From: Streptomyces sp. H27-H5
GTDB taxonomy: Bacteria; Actinomycetota; Actinomycetes; Streptomycetales; Streptomycetaceae
DNA: 53,114 bases
Direction: 5' to 3'
NCBI RefSeq assembly: GCF_026627505.1
Contig: NZ_JAPNLK010000019.1
Location: forward strand, 56,443 to 109,556
This document shows, piece by piece, positions 15,066 to 22,813 of this stretch; position 1 is the first letter of the stretch; the number at the start of each line of letters is the position of its first letter. Made by a program: the position numbers and the translations under genes. The notes beneath the pieces are model-generated. The model searched no databases. It was not told the origin of the DNA and saw only the letters and a list, made by a program, of their open reading frames with translations.

Positions 15066-16031
15066 ATGATCGAAACACGTGACCTCGCCGGCCCCTCCCA
15101 GGCGGAGGGCAGCGCAACCCGTAGAGGGCTCGACGCCCACCCGGTCGCCGACCTGTTCCCCATGGTCCCGGACGACGAGCTGAAGGAACTGGCCCACGAC
15201 ATCGCCGCACGCGGGCTCCTTCACCCCATCGTCCTCGACCCCGAGGGACGCATCCTTGACGGCCGCAACCGGTACGCGGCCTGTGAGCTGGCCAGCGTCG
15301 AGCCGACGTTCACCACCTACGAGGGCGACGACCCGGACGGCTACGCCCTCACGGTGAACATTGCCCGCCGGCACCTCACCAAAGGGCAGCGGGCCATGCT
15401 CGTGGCGAGTGCTGAAAAATTCAGCACCCGGGAAGCCGGCGCCCTGGCCGACGTGGACGGCTCCTACGTCGTCCAGGCACGCGCGGTCCGCAGGCATGCT
15501 CCCGACCTGGTCAGATCTGTGATCGAGGGATCCGCCGTGCTGTCCAAGGCGTATGAGATCGCCCGTGAGCGCAAGCGCGCCGCCCAATCCGCCGAGTCCG
15601 CCATGACGCTCCTGCGCGCGGAGGCCGCCGACCTGGCCGACCAGGTGATCGAGGAGCGGCTCACGCTCGACGGCGCGCGGAAGCTGCTGGAGGAACGGCG
15701 GCGAGAGGCCGAGCTGCGCGCGGCCGTAGAGCGGGTGGACGAGATCCGGGACGCCGAGGGCTCACCGGGGCCCAGCTTCGCGGAGCGCGCCGAGGACGGC
15801 GCGGTGACGTGGGCCGAGGCCTTGACCCTCGCCCAGCAGTGGGAGGAGGAGCGGGCCGCCTCCATCCGGCGGGCACAGGCCAGTGTCGGCCAGGTCGTCG
15901 CCCACTGGGGAGCCGTCCAGACCATCCGGGAGCAGGCTGGCACGCCCTACGCGGACGCCATCCTGTCCGGCCTGCAAGACACCCACCGTGCGGCTCTGGA
16001 CCGCATCTTCACCGACGCACAGAACGGCTGA
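15066..16031 (+). CDS. ParB-like protein D, Spo0J-type N-terminus
   Basis: A 321-residue protein. Residues about 25-115 form a ParB/Spo0J nuclease-like domain: HPVADLFPMVPDDELKELA, HDIAARGLLHPIVLD, GRILDGRNRYAACELA and VNIARRHLTKGQRAML. A helical region with an HTH-like STREAGALADVDGSYVVQARAV segment (about 120-150) follows, then long charged helices. It differs from ParB-like A-C, which lack this central region, and is closer to plasmid or chromosome ParB. Expressed from promoter cassette copy 1. It may bind repeated sites on the phage genome or regulate genes; no ParA was found in this window. Confidence 0.75.
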   Translation: MIETRDLAGPSQAEGSATRRGLDAHPVADLFPMVPDDELKELAHDIAARGLLHPIVLDPEGRILDGRNRYAACELASVEPTFTTYEGDDPDGYALTVNIARRHLTKGQRAMLVASAEKFSTREAGALADVDGSYVVQARAVRRHAPDLVRSVIEGSAVLSKAYEIARERKRAAQSAESAMTLLRAEAADLADQVIEERLTLDGARKLLEERRREAELRAAVERVDEIRDAEGSPGPSFAERAEDGAVTWAEALTLAQQWEEERAASIRRAQASVGQVVAHWGAVQTIREQAGTPYADAILSGLQDTHRAALDRIFTDAQNG

Positions 16032-16037
16032 CCAGGG

Positions 16038-16589
16038 ATGCACGAGCCGGACGAAGAAGCATGGGCCGAGGGCGAGGCGGACGACGAGGCCGAGCTGAAC
16101 CTCCTGGTGGACAGCCGCCTCAACCGGGCTCGACCGGACCGCTACCTGGCCCGGGACCGGGAGTGGATGGACGGCATCGTGGAGGAGGTGGCTGCGGAGC
16201 TGAACAGGCACCCGCGACAGGTGGTCCTCGACGCCGCCCGCCGGCTCGTGCACCACCGGGAGGGGCAGGCAACCAGGTCCGCCAACCGGCTGCTGCGCAC
16301 TGTCGCGCAGACCGGGGTGCTGCCGTTGGGCTGGGGCGTCGGGGAGACGTGGGAGGTGATCCGTACCGACCTGCTGAGCCGGCCACTGTCCATCAGCGGA
16401 GAGCGGGTGCGCCTCGGCGCCGCGGCTGCTCACGACCTGGACAGTTGGTCCGCGCTGCGTGAACTGGAGGCGGCCAAGCGCAACGACTCCGAGCGGGAGA
16501 CCTGGGCCGGCGCCCGACTGCTGGGCAGTTGGGTCCGCCGCCAGGGCGTCAGCCGCGTGGACGACCTGCGGGCACCCAAGCCCGTGTGA
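16038..16589 (+). CDS. Hypothetical protein downstream of ParB-like D
   Basis: A 183-residue protein of unknown family that starts at ATG 16038, seven bases after the ParB-like D stop, behind CCAGGG. The sequence is acidic at the N-terminus (DEEAWAEGEADDEAELN) and helical afterwards, with a possible helix-turn-helix around VAAELNRHPRQVVLDAARRLV. The pairing with a ParB-like gene suggests a DNA-binding partner or adaptor. Its TGA overlaps the start of promoter cassette copy 2. Confidence 0.7.
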   Translation: MHEPDEEAWAEGEADDEAELNLLVDSRLNRARPDRYLARDREWMDGIVEEVAAELNRHPRQVVLDAARRLVHHREGQATRSANRLLRTVAQTGVLPLGWGVGETWEVIRTDLLSRPLSISGERVRLGAAAAHDLDSWSALRELEAAKRNDSERETWAGARLLGSWVRRQGVSRVDDLRAPKPV

Positions 16590-16698
16590 TCTGAATTGCC
16601 GTCCTGACCTGGGCACTTACATCCGGTGGCGCCCGCCGGCGCGTGCCCTATGATGCTCCGCCGACAACCGGACGCCAGCATTCCACCAGGGGGCGACC
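16588..16698 (+). repeat. Duplicated 111-bp promoter cassette, copy 2
   Basis: Second copy of the segment at 14955-15065. It starts inside the stop codon of the preceding gene and ends at ATG 16699. TATGAT is at 16649-16654, again exactly 50 bases before the start codon. Confidence 0.75.
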
Positions 16699-17037
16699 AT
16701 GATCAACCTGCCCGAACTCGCCCTACTCGGCTTCGCCGGGTACCGCGCGACTCAGCTCGCCGTCCACGACACGATCCTGGACCCCGTCCGCGACCGCCTC
16801 CACTCCTGGCACGACAAGCGCCCCGCCTCCACCGTCCGCGAGACCGTGATCAGCCTCATCTCCTGCGTGTACTGCATGGGCTGGTGGATCTCCGGGGCGC
16901 TCCTCGCCACATACCTGCTGCTCACCGACCGGTTCACCGGCGTGCCGCTGCTCATCCACGGCATCGAGTGGCTGGCCGTCGCCGGCGCCGCCGTGCTCAT
17001 CAACCGCGCGGACGACACGATGGGCCGTATCGGCTGA
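16699..17037 (+). CDS. DUF1360-family membrane protein
   Basis: A 112-residue membrane protein. LISCVYCMGWWISGALLATYLLL (segment near residues 53-75) carries the CxxCxGWW signature of the DUF1360 family, and a second hydrophobic segment IEWLAVAGAAVLI lies near residue 90. Such proteins are found in many actinophages just before the portal gene, with no known function. The stop overlaps the portal ATG, so the two are coupled. Transcribed from promoter cassette copy 2. Confidence 0.75.
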   Translation: MINLPELALLGFAGYRATQLAVHDTILDPVRDRLHSWHDKRPASTVRETVISLISCVYCMGWWISGALLATYLLLTDRFTGVPLLIHGIEWLAVAGAAVLINRADDTMGRIG

Positions 17038-18761
17038 TGACACAGACCCGCCGCGAGATCACCGCGTCCGCTGCCCGCTACAGCCTGCGGACCGCGAAGA
17101 CCTCCGCGCAGAACCCGGCCCGGAGCGACCAGGAACGGGCCTGGTCGTTCTACCGCACCCCCGAGGTGCGCTCCTTCGCGAACTGGATTGGCAACGCCAT
17201 GAGCGGGGCCCGCCTGTACGCGGGCCGGCTCGGCCCCGGCGACGCCATCATCCCGGCCCCCGACGACCACCCGGCCGCCCAGATCGTCGCCGACATCGCG
17301 GGCGGCCCCAACGGGCAGTCCCAACTCCTGCGGGAGTACGGCCGTCACCTGGCCGTCGCCGGCGAGGCCTGGACCGTCATCTGCCCCCGGGAGAACGCCC
17401 TGCCGACCTGGCACGTGGTGTCCGTCCTGGAGATGACCAGCAGGGGCAAGGGCCTGGAGGCGCAGATCGACGGCGCCCCGGTCACCATCCCCGCCCTCGC
17501 CGAAGGCGCCGAAGACGACGCCACTTCGCTGGACCCGGCGGCCATCCGCGTATGGGACCCGAGCCCGGAGAAGCACCTTGAGGCCGACTCCCCGGTCCTG
17601 GGCAGCCTCAACGAGCTTGAGGAACTGCGCCTCCTCGGCGCCGCCGTCCGCGCCGTCACCCTGTCCAGGCTCACCGGCCGCGGCATCCTCGTCGTCCCCA
17701 AGGGCACCCGGTTCCCCTCCTCCCCCGCCCAGGGAGACGCGGAGGACGACCTGATCGACGTCTTCATGACGGTCGCGGAGACCGCCATCCGGGACCCAGC
17801 CAGTGCCGCCGCCACCGTCCCGATCATCCTGGAGGTACCGGCCGAGATGGTCGGCCACATCCAGCGCCTGACCTTCGAGAGCGACTTCGATGAACTCGCC
17901 ATCCGGTTGCGTGAGGAGAACATCAAGCGGTTCGCCACCGCCGCCGACATCCCGGCCGAGTTCCTCCTCGGCCTGGGCGACGTCAACCACTGGGGAGCCT
18001 GGGAGCTGACGGCGGAGGCCATCCGCCTGGGCATCGTGCCGCGCCTGGACATCGTGGCCCACGCCTACACGAACCACTACCTCCGCCCCATGCTGGAGAA
18101 CGAGCGCGTCCGGAACGGCGAGGAATGGTCCGTGTTCGCGGACTCCTCGGCGCTGCGCGTGCGCACCAACCGCTCCGAGACCGCGCTACGCCTCTACGAG
18201 CTGGGGGCCATCAGCAGCCGCGCGCTGCGCCGGGAGACCGGGTTCGATGAGGCCGACGCCCCCACCGGCCAGGAACGCCAGGCTCCCGTACCTGTGGAGC
18301 AGCCGGCCGACAGTGGCGAGGAGCTGCCCGTGGACGAGGCTCCCCGCGCACCCGACACCCTCCCGGCGGCGGCCGTCGTCCCGGCCGCGGCCTGCTCCCC
18401 GACAGCCGGCGCGCTGGCCGCTGCCGACGGGCTGATCTGGGCGGCCCTGTCCTCCGCCGGCGAGAAGCTGCGCCGCACCCCGGCCTGCCCGCGCAGTGAA
18501 CGAGGCCGCGCCCGGGAGGTACAGGCCGCCGCTCTCCACACCCTGCTGACGGTCAACGCCGACGAGGTCGACCAGTGGCGCCTGCTGGACGGCGCATGGA
18601 CCCGCGTGCCGGAGATCGCCACCCGCTACGGCATGGACCCGGAGTGTCTGACGGCCAGCCTTGACGCCTACTGCCGGGAGCTGATCGCGGCCGGGGTGGT
18701 CCATGACTTCGCCGTGGTGCCGGCCGCGATCGGCCGGTGCACGGTCGGGATCGCGGCATGA
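17037..18761 (+). CDS. Portal protein
   Basis: A 574-residue portal protein. It follows terminase and precedes MuF and capsid genes, as in most siphoviruses. The N-terminal SFYRTPEVRSFANWIGNAMSG, the LVSVLEM-type beta strands near residue 130 and the helical KRFATAADIPAEFLLGLGDVNHW segment near residue 300 match actinophage portals. The C-terminal 120 residues (about 455-574) are an extra helical, alanine-rich domain. ATG 17037 overlaps the DUF1360 stop; the long upstream frame is a shadow. Confidence 0.85.
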   Translation: MTQTRREITASAARYSLRTAKTSAQNPARSDQERAWSFYRTPEVRSFANWIGNAMSGARLYAGRLGPGDAIIPAPDDHPAAQIVADIAGGPNGQSQLLREYGRHLAVAGEAWTVICPRENALPTWHVVSVLEMTSRGKGLEAQIDGAPVTIPALAEGAEDDATSLDPAAIRVWDPSPEKHLEADSPVLGSLNELEELRLLGAAVRAVTLSRLTGRGILVVPKGTRFPSSPAQGDAEDDLIDVFMTVAETAIRDPASAAATVPIILEVPAEMVGHIQRLTFESDFDELAIRLREENIKRFATAADIPAEFLLGLGDVNHWGAWELTAEAIRLGIVPRLDIVAHAYTNHYLRPMLENERVRNGEEWSVFADSSALRVRTNRSETALRLYELGAISSRALRRETGFDEADAPTGQERQAPVPVEQPADSGEELPVDEAPRAPDTLPAAAVVPAAACSPTAGALAAADGLIWAALSSAGEKLRRTPACPRSERGRAREVQAAALHTLLTVNADEVDQWRLLDGAWTRVPEIATRYGMDPECLTASLDAYCRELIAAGVVHDFAVVPAAIGRCTVGIAA

Positions 18762-18982
18762 GCAGCCCCGGGCGCATCGGCGCCCCGCCCACCGACCTTG
18801 TCCTGACCGTGGCGGTCGGCACCCCCACGGAGGAGTGGTGCACGGCGTGCAAGGCGTACACCCGCCTGGCCGGCGACCTGCTGATCCTCGCCCCCGGCGG
18901 GGTGTCCCGTATCGGGACGTGGACCTGGTGCGAGATCTGCGAGGACCCCCGCGACCGGCGAGAGGAACGGACCCGTGGCTGA
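18758..18982 (+). CDS. Small zinc-ribbon protein
   Basis: A 74-residue protein with two CxxC pairs, CTAC near residue 28 and CEIC near residue 61, spaced as in a zinc ribbon. It overlaps the portal stop by ATGA and ends 23 bases before the MuF fusion start. Similar small proteins lie between portal and MuF genes of actinophages; function unknown. Confidence 0.7.
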   Translation: MSSPGRIGAPPTDLVLTVAVGTPTEEWCTACKAYTRLAGDLLILAPGGVSRIGTWTWCEICEDPRDRREERTRG

Positions 18983-19005
18983 CTGCACCCTCCGGGAGGC
19001 ACCGC

Positions 19006-22000
19006 GTGGATGAGGAGCAGCTCCTGGCCCTCATGGACGCCGGGGAGGAAGACGTCGCCGCGGCTGTCGGCGAGGCCCTGGCCGACGTCGCGGCCGAGTA
19101 CGCGACCGCCCTGGCCGACGCGACGGAACTCGTGGCGGCCCGGTTCTCCGTCTCCCGTATCGCCCGCATGTGGCAGGCCCGCGTGCCGGCCCTCGTGCGC
19201 CGGCTCCTCGGCGTCGCGGAGACCGCCGCCGACCAGACCAGCGCGGCCGTGGACGTGCCCCTGCCGGACGGGTGGGACGACCTCCCGGGCCGGTACGACG
19301 CGGACACCCTGCCCACGGAGCTGGCCGGTTACGTCCAGCAGACCGAGCACCTGTTGCGCGCGGTCGGGGACAGGCTCGCCGACGTCGCCGTGAGGGAGCT
19401 CGCGGAGGGGGTGGAGGCAGGGGAGGACATCGAGCAGCTGCGGGCCCGCCTGCGGGGGGCCTTCGCGCGCGAGGGCGTCCAGCTCGGCCGGGTACGGGAG
19501 GAACGCATCGCCCGTACGGAGTCCGCGCGCGCCTGGAACTCGGCCACCCTCGCCGCTGCCCAGGCCCTCACCGGCCCGGAACGCCCCCTGGTCAAGCAGT
19601 GGCTGACACGCCATGACCCGCTCGTCCGCGACGCCCACGACGACGTGGACGGGCAGCTCCGCCTGCTGGATGAGCCGTTCACCGTCGCGGGCGTGGCCAT
19701 GTCCGCCCCCGGCGACCCCACCGCCCCGCCCGAGCTGGTGATCAATTGCCGCTGCCGCCTGGCAGTCGCAAGAGCTGACCGGACTGCCGCCTTGGAATCT
19801 CAGACGGCCGCCGGGAGCCAACTTGAGAATCTACGGAAGGAGCCGATCGTGCCCGACCTCGTGACGGCCGCGGCTGACGGCAGCCCACACACGGGCGCCA
19901 TGATCGCCCTCATCCCCACCGAGGCAGACGCCCAACGTCTGGCCCTCGACACCGGCGAGGCGGCCGAAGAACTGCACCTGACCCTGTACTACCTCGGCGA
20001 AGGCGCGGACTGGACGGAAGACCAGCGCAACGAGCTGATCGCCAACCTCCGCACCCAGGCCCAGGAACACGGCCTCCCGGACGACCAGGTCCACGCCCAG
20101 GCCTTCGGCGCCAACCACTGGAACGCCGGTTCCGACAGCCCGTCCTGGGTGTGGGCCCTCGGCGACGACCGCGACCGCCCGGCCGGCGCCCCCACCCTGG
20201 AAGCCGCCCGCTGGGCTGCCACCTACGCCCTCGAAGACCGCCACGGCCCGGACATCCCCACCCAGCACTCCCCCTGGCAGCCCCATATCTGTGCCGCGTA
20301 CAGCGACGAACCGGGCCTGCTGGCCGCCCTGGAGAAGCGGCTCGGCCCGGTCACATTCGACCGGCTGCGCGTCGCGTTCGCCGGTGAGTACACCGATATC
20401 CCCATCGGCCCCACGGAGGCCCCCATGGAACCCGACGACGCCACGGCGGCCGGGATGCCGACGCGCTCCTGGTCCAACCCCGACGACACCGCCCTGGCCT
20501 ACGAGAACGAGGAGACGGGCGACGGGCGGATCTTCGCCCCCGGCTCCCTGTACTGGGACCGGGACCCGGCCCCCCTCCAGTACGCCGACGAGATGCTCAT
20601 GGGCCACGAGGGTGCGGAACTCGCCGGGGCCATCAACTCCGTCACCCGCGACGGCGACCGCATCACCGGCAACGGCGTGCTGTACACCAGCCGGCCCGCC
20701 GGCGCCGACGCCGCGATGCTCCTGGACGAGGGCGCCCCCCTGGGGGTGTCCGTCGACCTGGACGACGTCGACGTCGAGTTCGTGGACCGCACCATGGGCG
20801 AGGAGGACGACGGCGACCTGATCATGCTGTCCGCGTCCCTCCCCGCCATGAGCGTCCTTCGTCTCCCCGACGACGCATGGATGATCACAGCGACGACGAC
20901 CCCCGAGTGGACCGCGTCCGGCGCCGTCCTGTCCCGCGCACAGCACACGGTCCAGCTCATCACCGGCCCCGGCGGCCTGGTGTCCGCCGACGCCCTCCGG
21001 ACCGCGTTCACGACCACCGGCGTGCTCACCGCAGCAGCCGGCGACGCGGACGACCCGGAGGGCGGCGTCGTCGTCCACAGCGAACGCACCGGGGACTACC
21101 TGCTGCGCATCACCCGGGCCCGCCTCAGGGGCGCCACCCTCGTGGCCATGCCCGCCTACAGCAAGGCCCGGATCGTCCTGGACCCCATCGCCGACGAGGA
21201 CGACACCGGGGCCGAGGAAGCGGTGACAGCCGCGGCCCCCAGCGATCTGCACCTGGAGGTGGTCCGGTTCGTGGCCGCCTCGCCCGTCCCCGTCGGCGCC
21301 CGGCAGGTGGCCACCGCCCTCGGCATCACCATGGACTCCGCGCGCGGGCACCTGTCCCGCGCAGCAGCAGCCGGCCGCCTCGTGCGCCTGGCCCCCGGCC
21401 AGTACGTCGGGGCCTCCACCATCCCGGAAGGCCCGGAGCCCGTCACGGCCGCAGCCATCGATGGCGAGGACCCCGGCCTGACCGAGCTGGTCGCCTCCGC
21501 CTGGACGGCGATGCGTGACGCGCCCCCGCTGCCGGCCGCATGGTTCCAGGAGCCCACCGTCGAGGAGCTGCCGCCCGGCAGCGGCGGCGTGCACTACGCG
21601 GACGGCCGCATGTACGGGTGGGTAGCCCAGGCCGGCGAGCCTCACGCCGGAATGCCCGGCCGGAACCTGACGATCGAGAGCCTCGGCGACGTGGACTTGA
21701 GCCACTTCCTGCGGGCCCGGTTCAAGCTGGACAACGGGGCCTTCGTGCGGGCCGGCGCCTTCACCATGAACGTCGGCCACCACAGGGACGGCGCGGAATG
21801 CGAAACGTCCACCTGTCAGTTCGATGACACGCGCACCGTCGCGGCGATCGTCACGGTCGGCATCAACAAGCGCGGTATGTGGTTCTCCGGCGCCGCGGCT
21901 CCCTGGCTCGCGGAGTGGGACCGGACCGTGGTCATGGGCTGCCAGCCCAGCTACCACATGAAGCAGGGACCGGGCGGCAGGTGGCAGCTCCGCGCGGTGC

Positions 22001-22440
22001 TGTCGGTGCCTGTCCCCGGGCACTCCTCGCCGCTCCTGGCCTCTGTCGCGGAACGCTCGAACCTTGCCCTCGCCGCGTCGGCCGCCGCCGCTGCGGACAC
22101 CGTGTCCGCCCTTCCCGGACAGCCGGCGGACACCGTGTCCGCCCTGTCCGCACACCCGGCGGACACCGTGTCCGCCCTCCAGGTGACCGCCCCCGCTGAC
22201 CAGCGCGGACAGCACGCGGACACCCTGTCCGGACAGGGCGCCGGGGAGGTCGCCGAGGTCGTGACCGCGCTGCTCACCTCTCCCGTGTTCCTCGACCAGT
22301 TCACGGACGCCCTGGAACGCCACGCCCGGGAACGAGCCGCCGCGCTCGCGGAGATCCAGGCCCTGTCCGCGTCCCTGGCCCCGGCTCGCGAAGAGGTCGT
22401 TGCCGGCCTCGCCGACACCGTCATGAAGGGAGCGTCCTGA
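19006..22440 (+). CDS. MuF minor capsid / 2H phosphoesterase / maturation protease fusion
   Basis: A 1144-residue fusion. Residues about 1-255 are a MuF head-morphogenesis domain ending in the diagnostic NCRC (247-250), with ERIARTESARAWN near 168. Residues about 299-460 resemble a 2H phosphoesterase (LigT-like), with H324 in HLTLYYLGEG and H427 in QPHICAAY; the second motif has C where T or S is usual. Residues about 484-735 resemble a prohead protease (GVLYTS, GAPLGVSVDLDD, ARLRGATLVAMPAY). A winged-helix-like segment (745-800) and a folded domain follow, then a region near 1030-1075 whose repeated ADTVSAL peptides come from repeat cluster III. The C-terminal helices may act as scaffold, since no separate scaffold gene exists. 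GTG 19006 has GGGAGG at 18994-18999; earlier codons in this frame are noise. Confidence 0.8.
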   Translation: MDEEQLLALMDAGEEDVAAAVGEALADVAAEYATALADATELVAARFSVSRIARMWQARVPALVRRLLGVAETAADQTSAAVDVPLPDGWDDLPGRYDADTLPTELAGYVQQTEHLLRAVGDRLADVAVRELAEGVEAGEDIEQLRARLRGAFAREGVQLGRVREERIARTESARAWNSATLAAAQALTGPERPLVKQWLTRHDPLVRDAHDDVDGQLRLLDEPFTVAGVAMSAPGDPTAPPELVINCRCRLAVARADRTAALESQTAAGSQLENLRKEPIVPDLVTAAADGSPHTGAMIALIPTEADAQRLALDTGEAAEELHLTLYYLGEGADWTEDQRNELIANLRTQAQEHGLPDDQVHAQAFGANHWNAGSDSPSWVWALGDDRDRPAGAPTLEAARWAATYALEDRHGPDIPTQHSPWQPHICAAYSDEPGLLAALEKRLGPVTFDRLRVAFAGEYTDIPIGPTEAPMEPDDATAAGMPTRSWSNPDDTALAYENEETGDGRIFAPGSLYWDRDPAPLQYADEMLMGHEGAELAGAINSVTRDGDRITGNGVLYTSRPAGADAAMLLDEGAPLGVSVDLDDVDVEFVDRTMGEEDDGDLIMLSASLPAMSVLRLPDDAWMITATTTPEWTASGAVLSRAQHTVQLITGPGGLVSADALRTAFTTTGVLTAAAGDADDPEGGVVVHSERTGDYLLRITRARLRGATLVAMPAYSKARIVLDPIADEDDTGAEEAVTAAAPSDLHLEVVRFVAASPVPVGARQVATALGITMDSARGHLSRAAAAGRLVRLAPGQYVGASTIPEGPEPVTAAAIDGEDPGLTELVASAWTAMRDAPPLPAAWFQEPTVEELPPGSGGVHYADGRMYGWVAQAGEPHAGMPGRNLTIESLGDVDLSHFLRARFKLDNGAFVRAGAFTMNVGHHRDGAECETSTCQFDDTRTVAAIVTVGINKRGMWFSGAAAPWLAEWDRTVVMGCQPSYHMKQGPGGRWQLRAVLSVPVPGHSSPLLASVAERSNLALAASAAAAADTVSALPGQPADTVSALSAHPADTVSALQVTAPADQRGQHADTLSGQGAGEVAEVVTALLTSPVFLDQFTDALERHARERAAALAEIQALSASLAPAREEVVAGLADTVMKGAS
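22094..22235. repeat. CGGACA/TGTCCG repeat cluster III, inside the MuF fusion gene
   Basis: Four complete 15-bp palindromes CGGACA-NNN-TGTCCG lie at 22094-22108, 22127-22141, 22160-22174 and 22217-22231. The first three are spaced exactly 33 bp apart. Further half-sites fall between them. The palindromes are translated as repeated ADTVSAL or ADTLSG peptides, which are probably a by-product of the DNA sites. Confidence 0.85.
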
Positions 22441-22700
22441 TGGGATGCGCGTGCAACAAGAACAAGGGCCGGCAACAGTTCGAGGTCATCGCCGAGAACG
22501 GCCGGGTCGTGTTCACGTCCGGCAACAAGGCCACCGCTGACACCGTCGCCGGCCGCTACCCCAACAGCGAGGTCAAGGCCCGGGGTGACGCGGGCACAAC
22601 GCCCCCGGCCGCGGCGGCCAAGACCCTCCCGGCCGCGCCTGCCACCCGGCAACCGGCCCCCGTCAGCATCACCCCGGCCCCGGCCCAGTCCTCCGGGTGA
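22440..22700 (+). CDS. Small conserved actinophage protein, N-terminal CxC
   Basis: An 86-residue protein beginning MGCACNKNKGRQQFEVI, followed by a beta hairpin (GRVVFTSGNKATADTVA) and a disordered proline/alanine tail. Small proteins of this pattern lie beside the capsid genes of many actinophages; none has a known function. ATG 22440 overlaps the TGA of the fusion gene. A capsid or decoration-associated role is plausible from position only. Confidence 0.7.
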   Translation: MGCACNKNKGRQQFEVIAENGRVVFTSGNKATADTVAGRYPNSEVKARGDAGTTPPAAAAKTLPAAPATRQPAPVSITPAPAQSSG

Positions 22701-22729
22701 GGGCCTGACCCGAGTCCGCAAGGCCCCGC

Positions 22730-22781
22730 GATGCCCCATGGCTCTATGCTGTGGGGCATCGCTGCTGGTTCTGGGCCGGGC
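22730..22781 (+). promoter_or_regulatory. Late promoter and leader element before the capsid gene
   Basis: TATGCT at 22745-22750 is followed by GCTGCTGGTTCTGGGCCGGG starting at 22761, the leader element seen before five other late genes. GATGCCCCA (22730-22738) and TGGGGCATC (22752-22760) form a perfect 9-bp inverted repeat that brackets the -10 box; only this copy has it, so the capsid gene may have an extra operator. Confidence 0.6.
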
Positions 22782-22813
22782 ACTCCATGAAGGAACGTAT
22801 CTGGAGCAGCCCA

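Noticed and set aside
19831..22323. An 830-codon minus-strand frame opposite the MuF fusion
   Set aside because: It is antisense to a gene with clear domain motifs and reads as Gly/Val-rich repeats, so it is a shadow.
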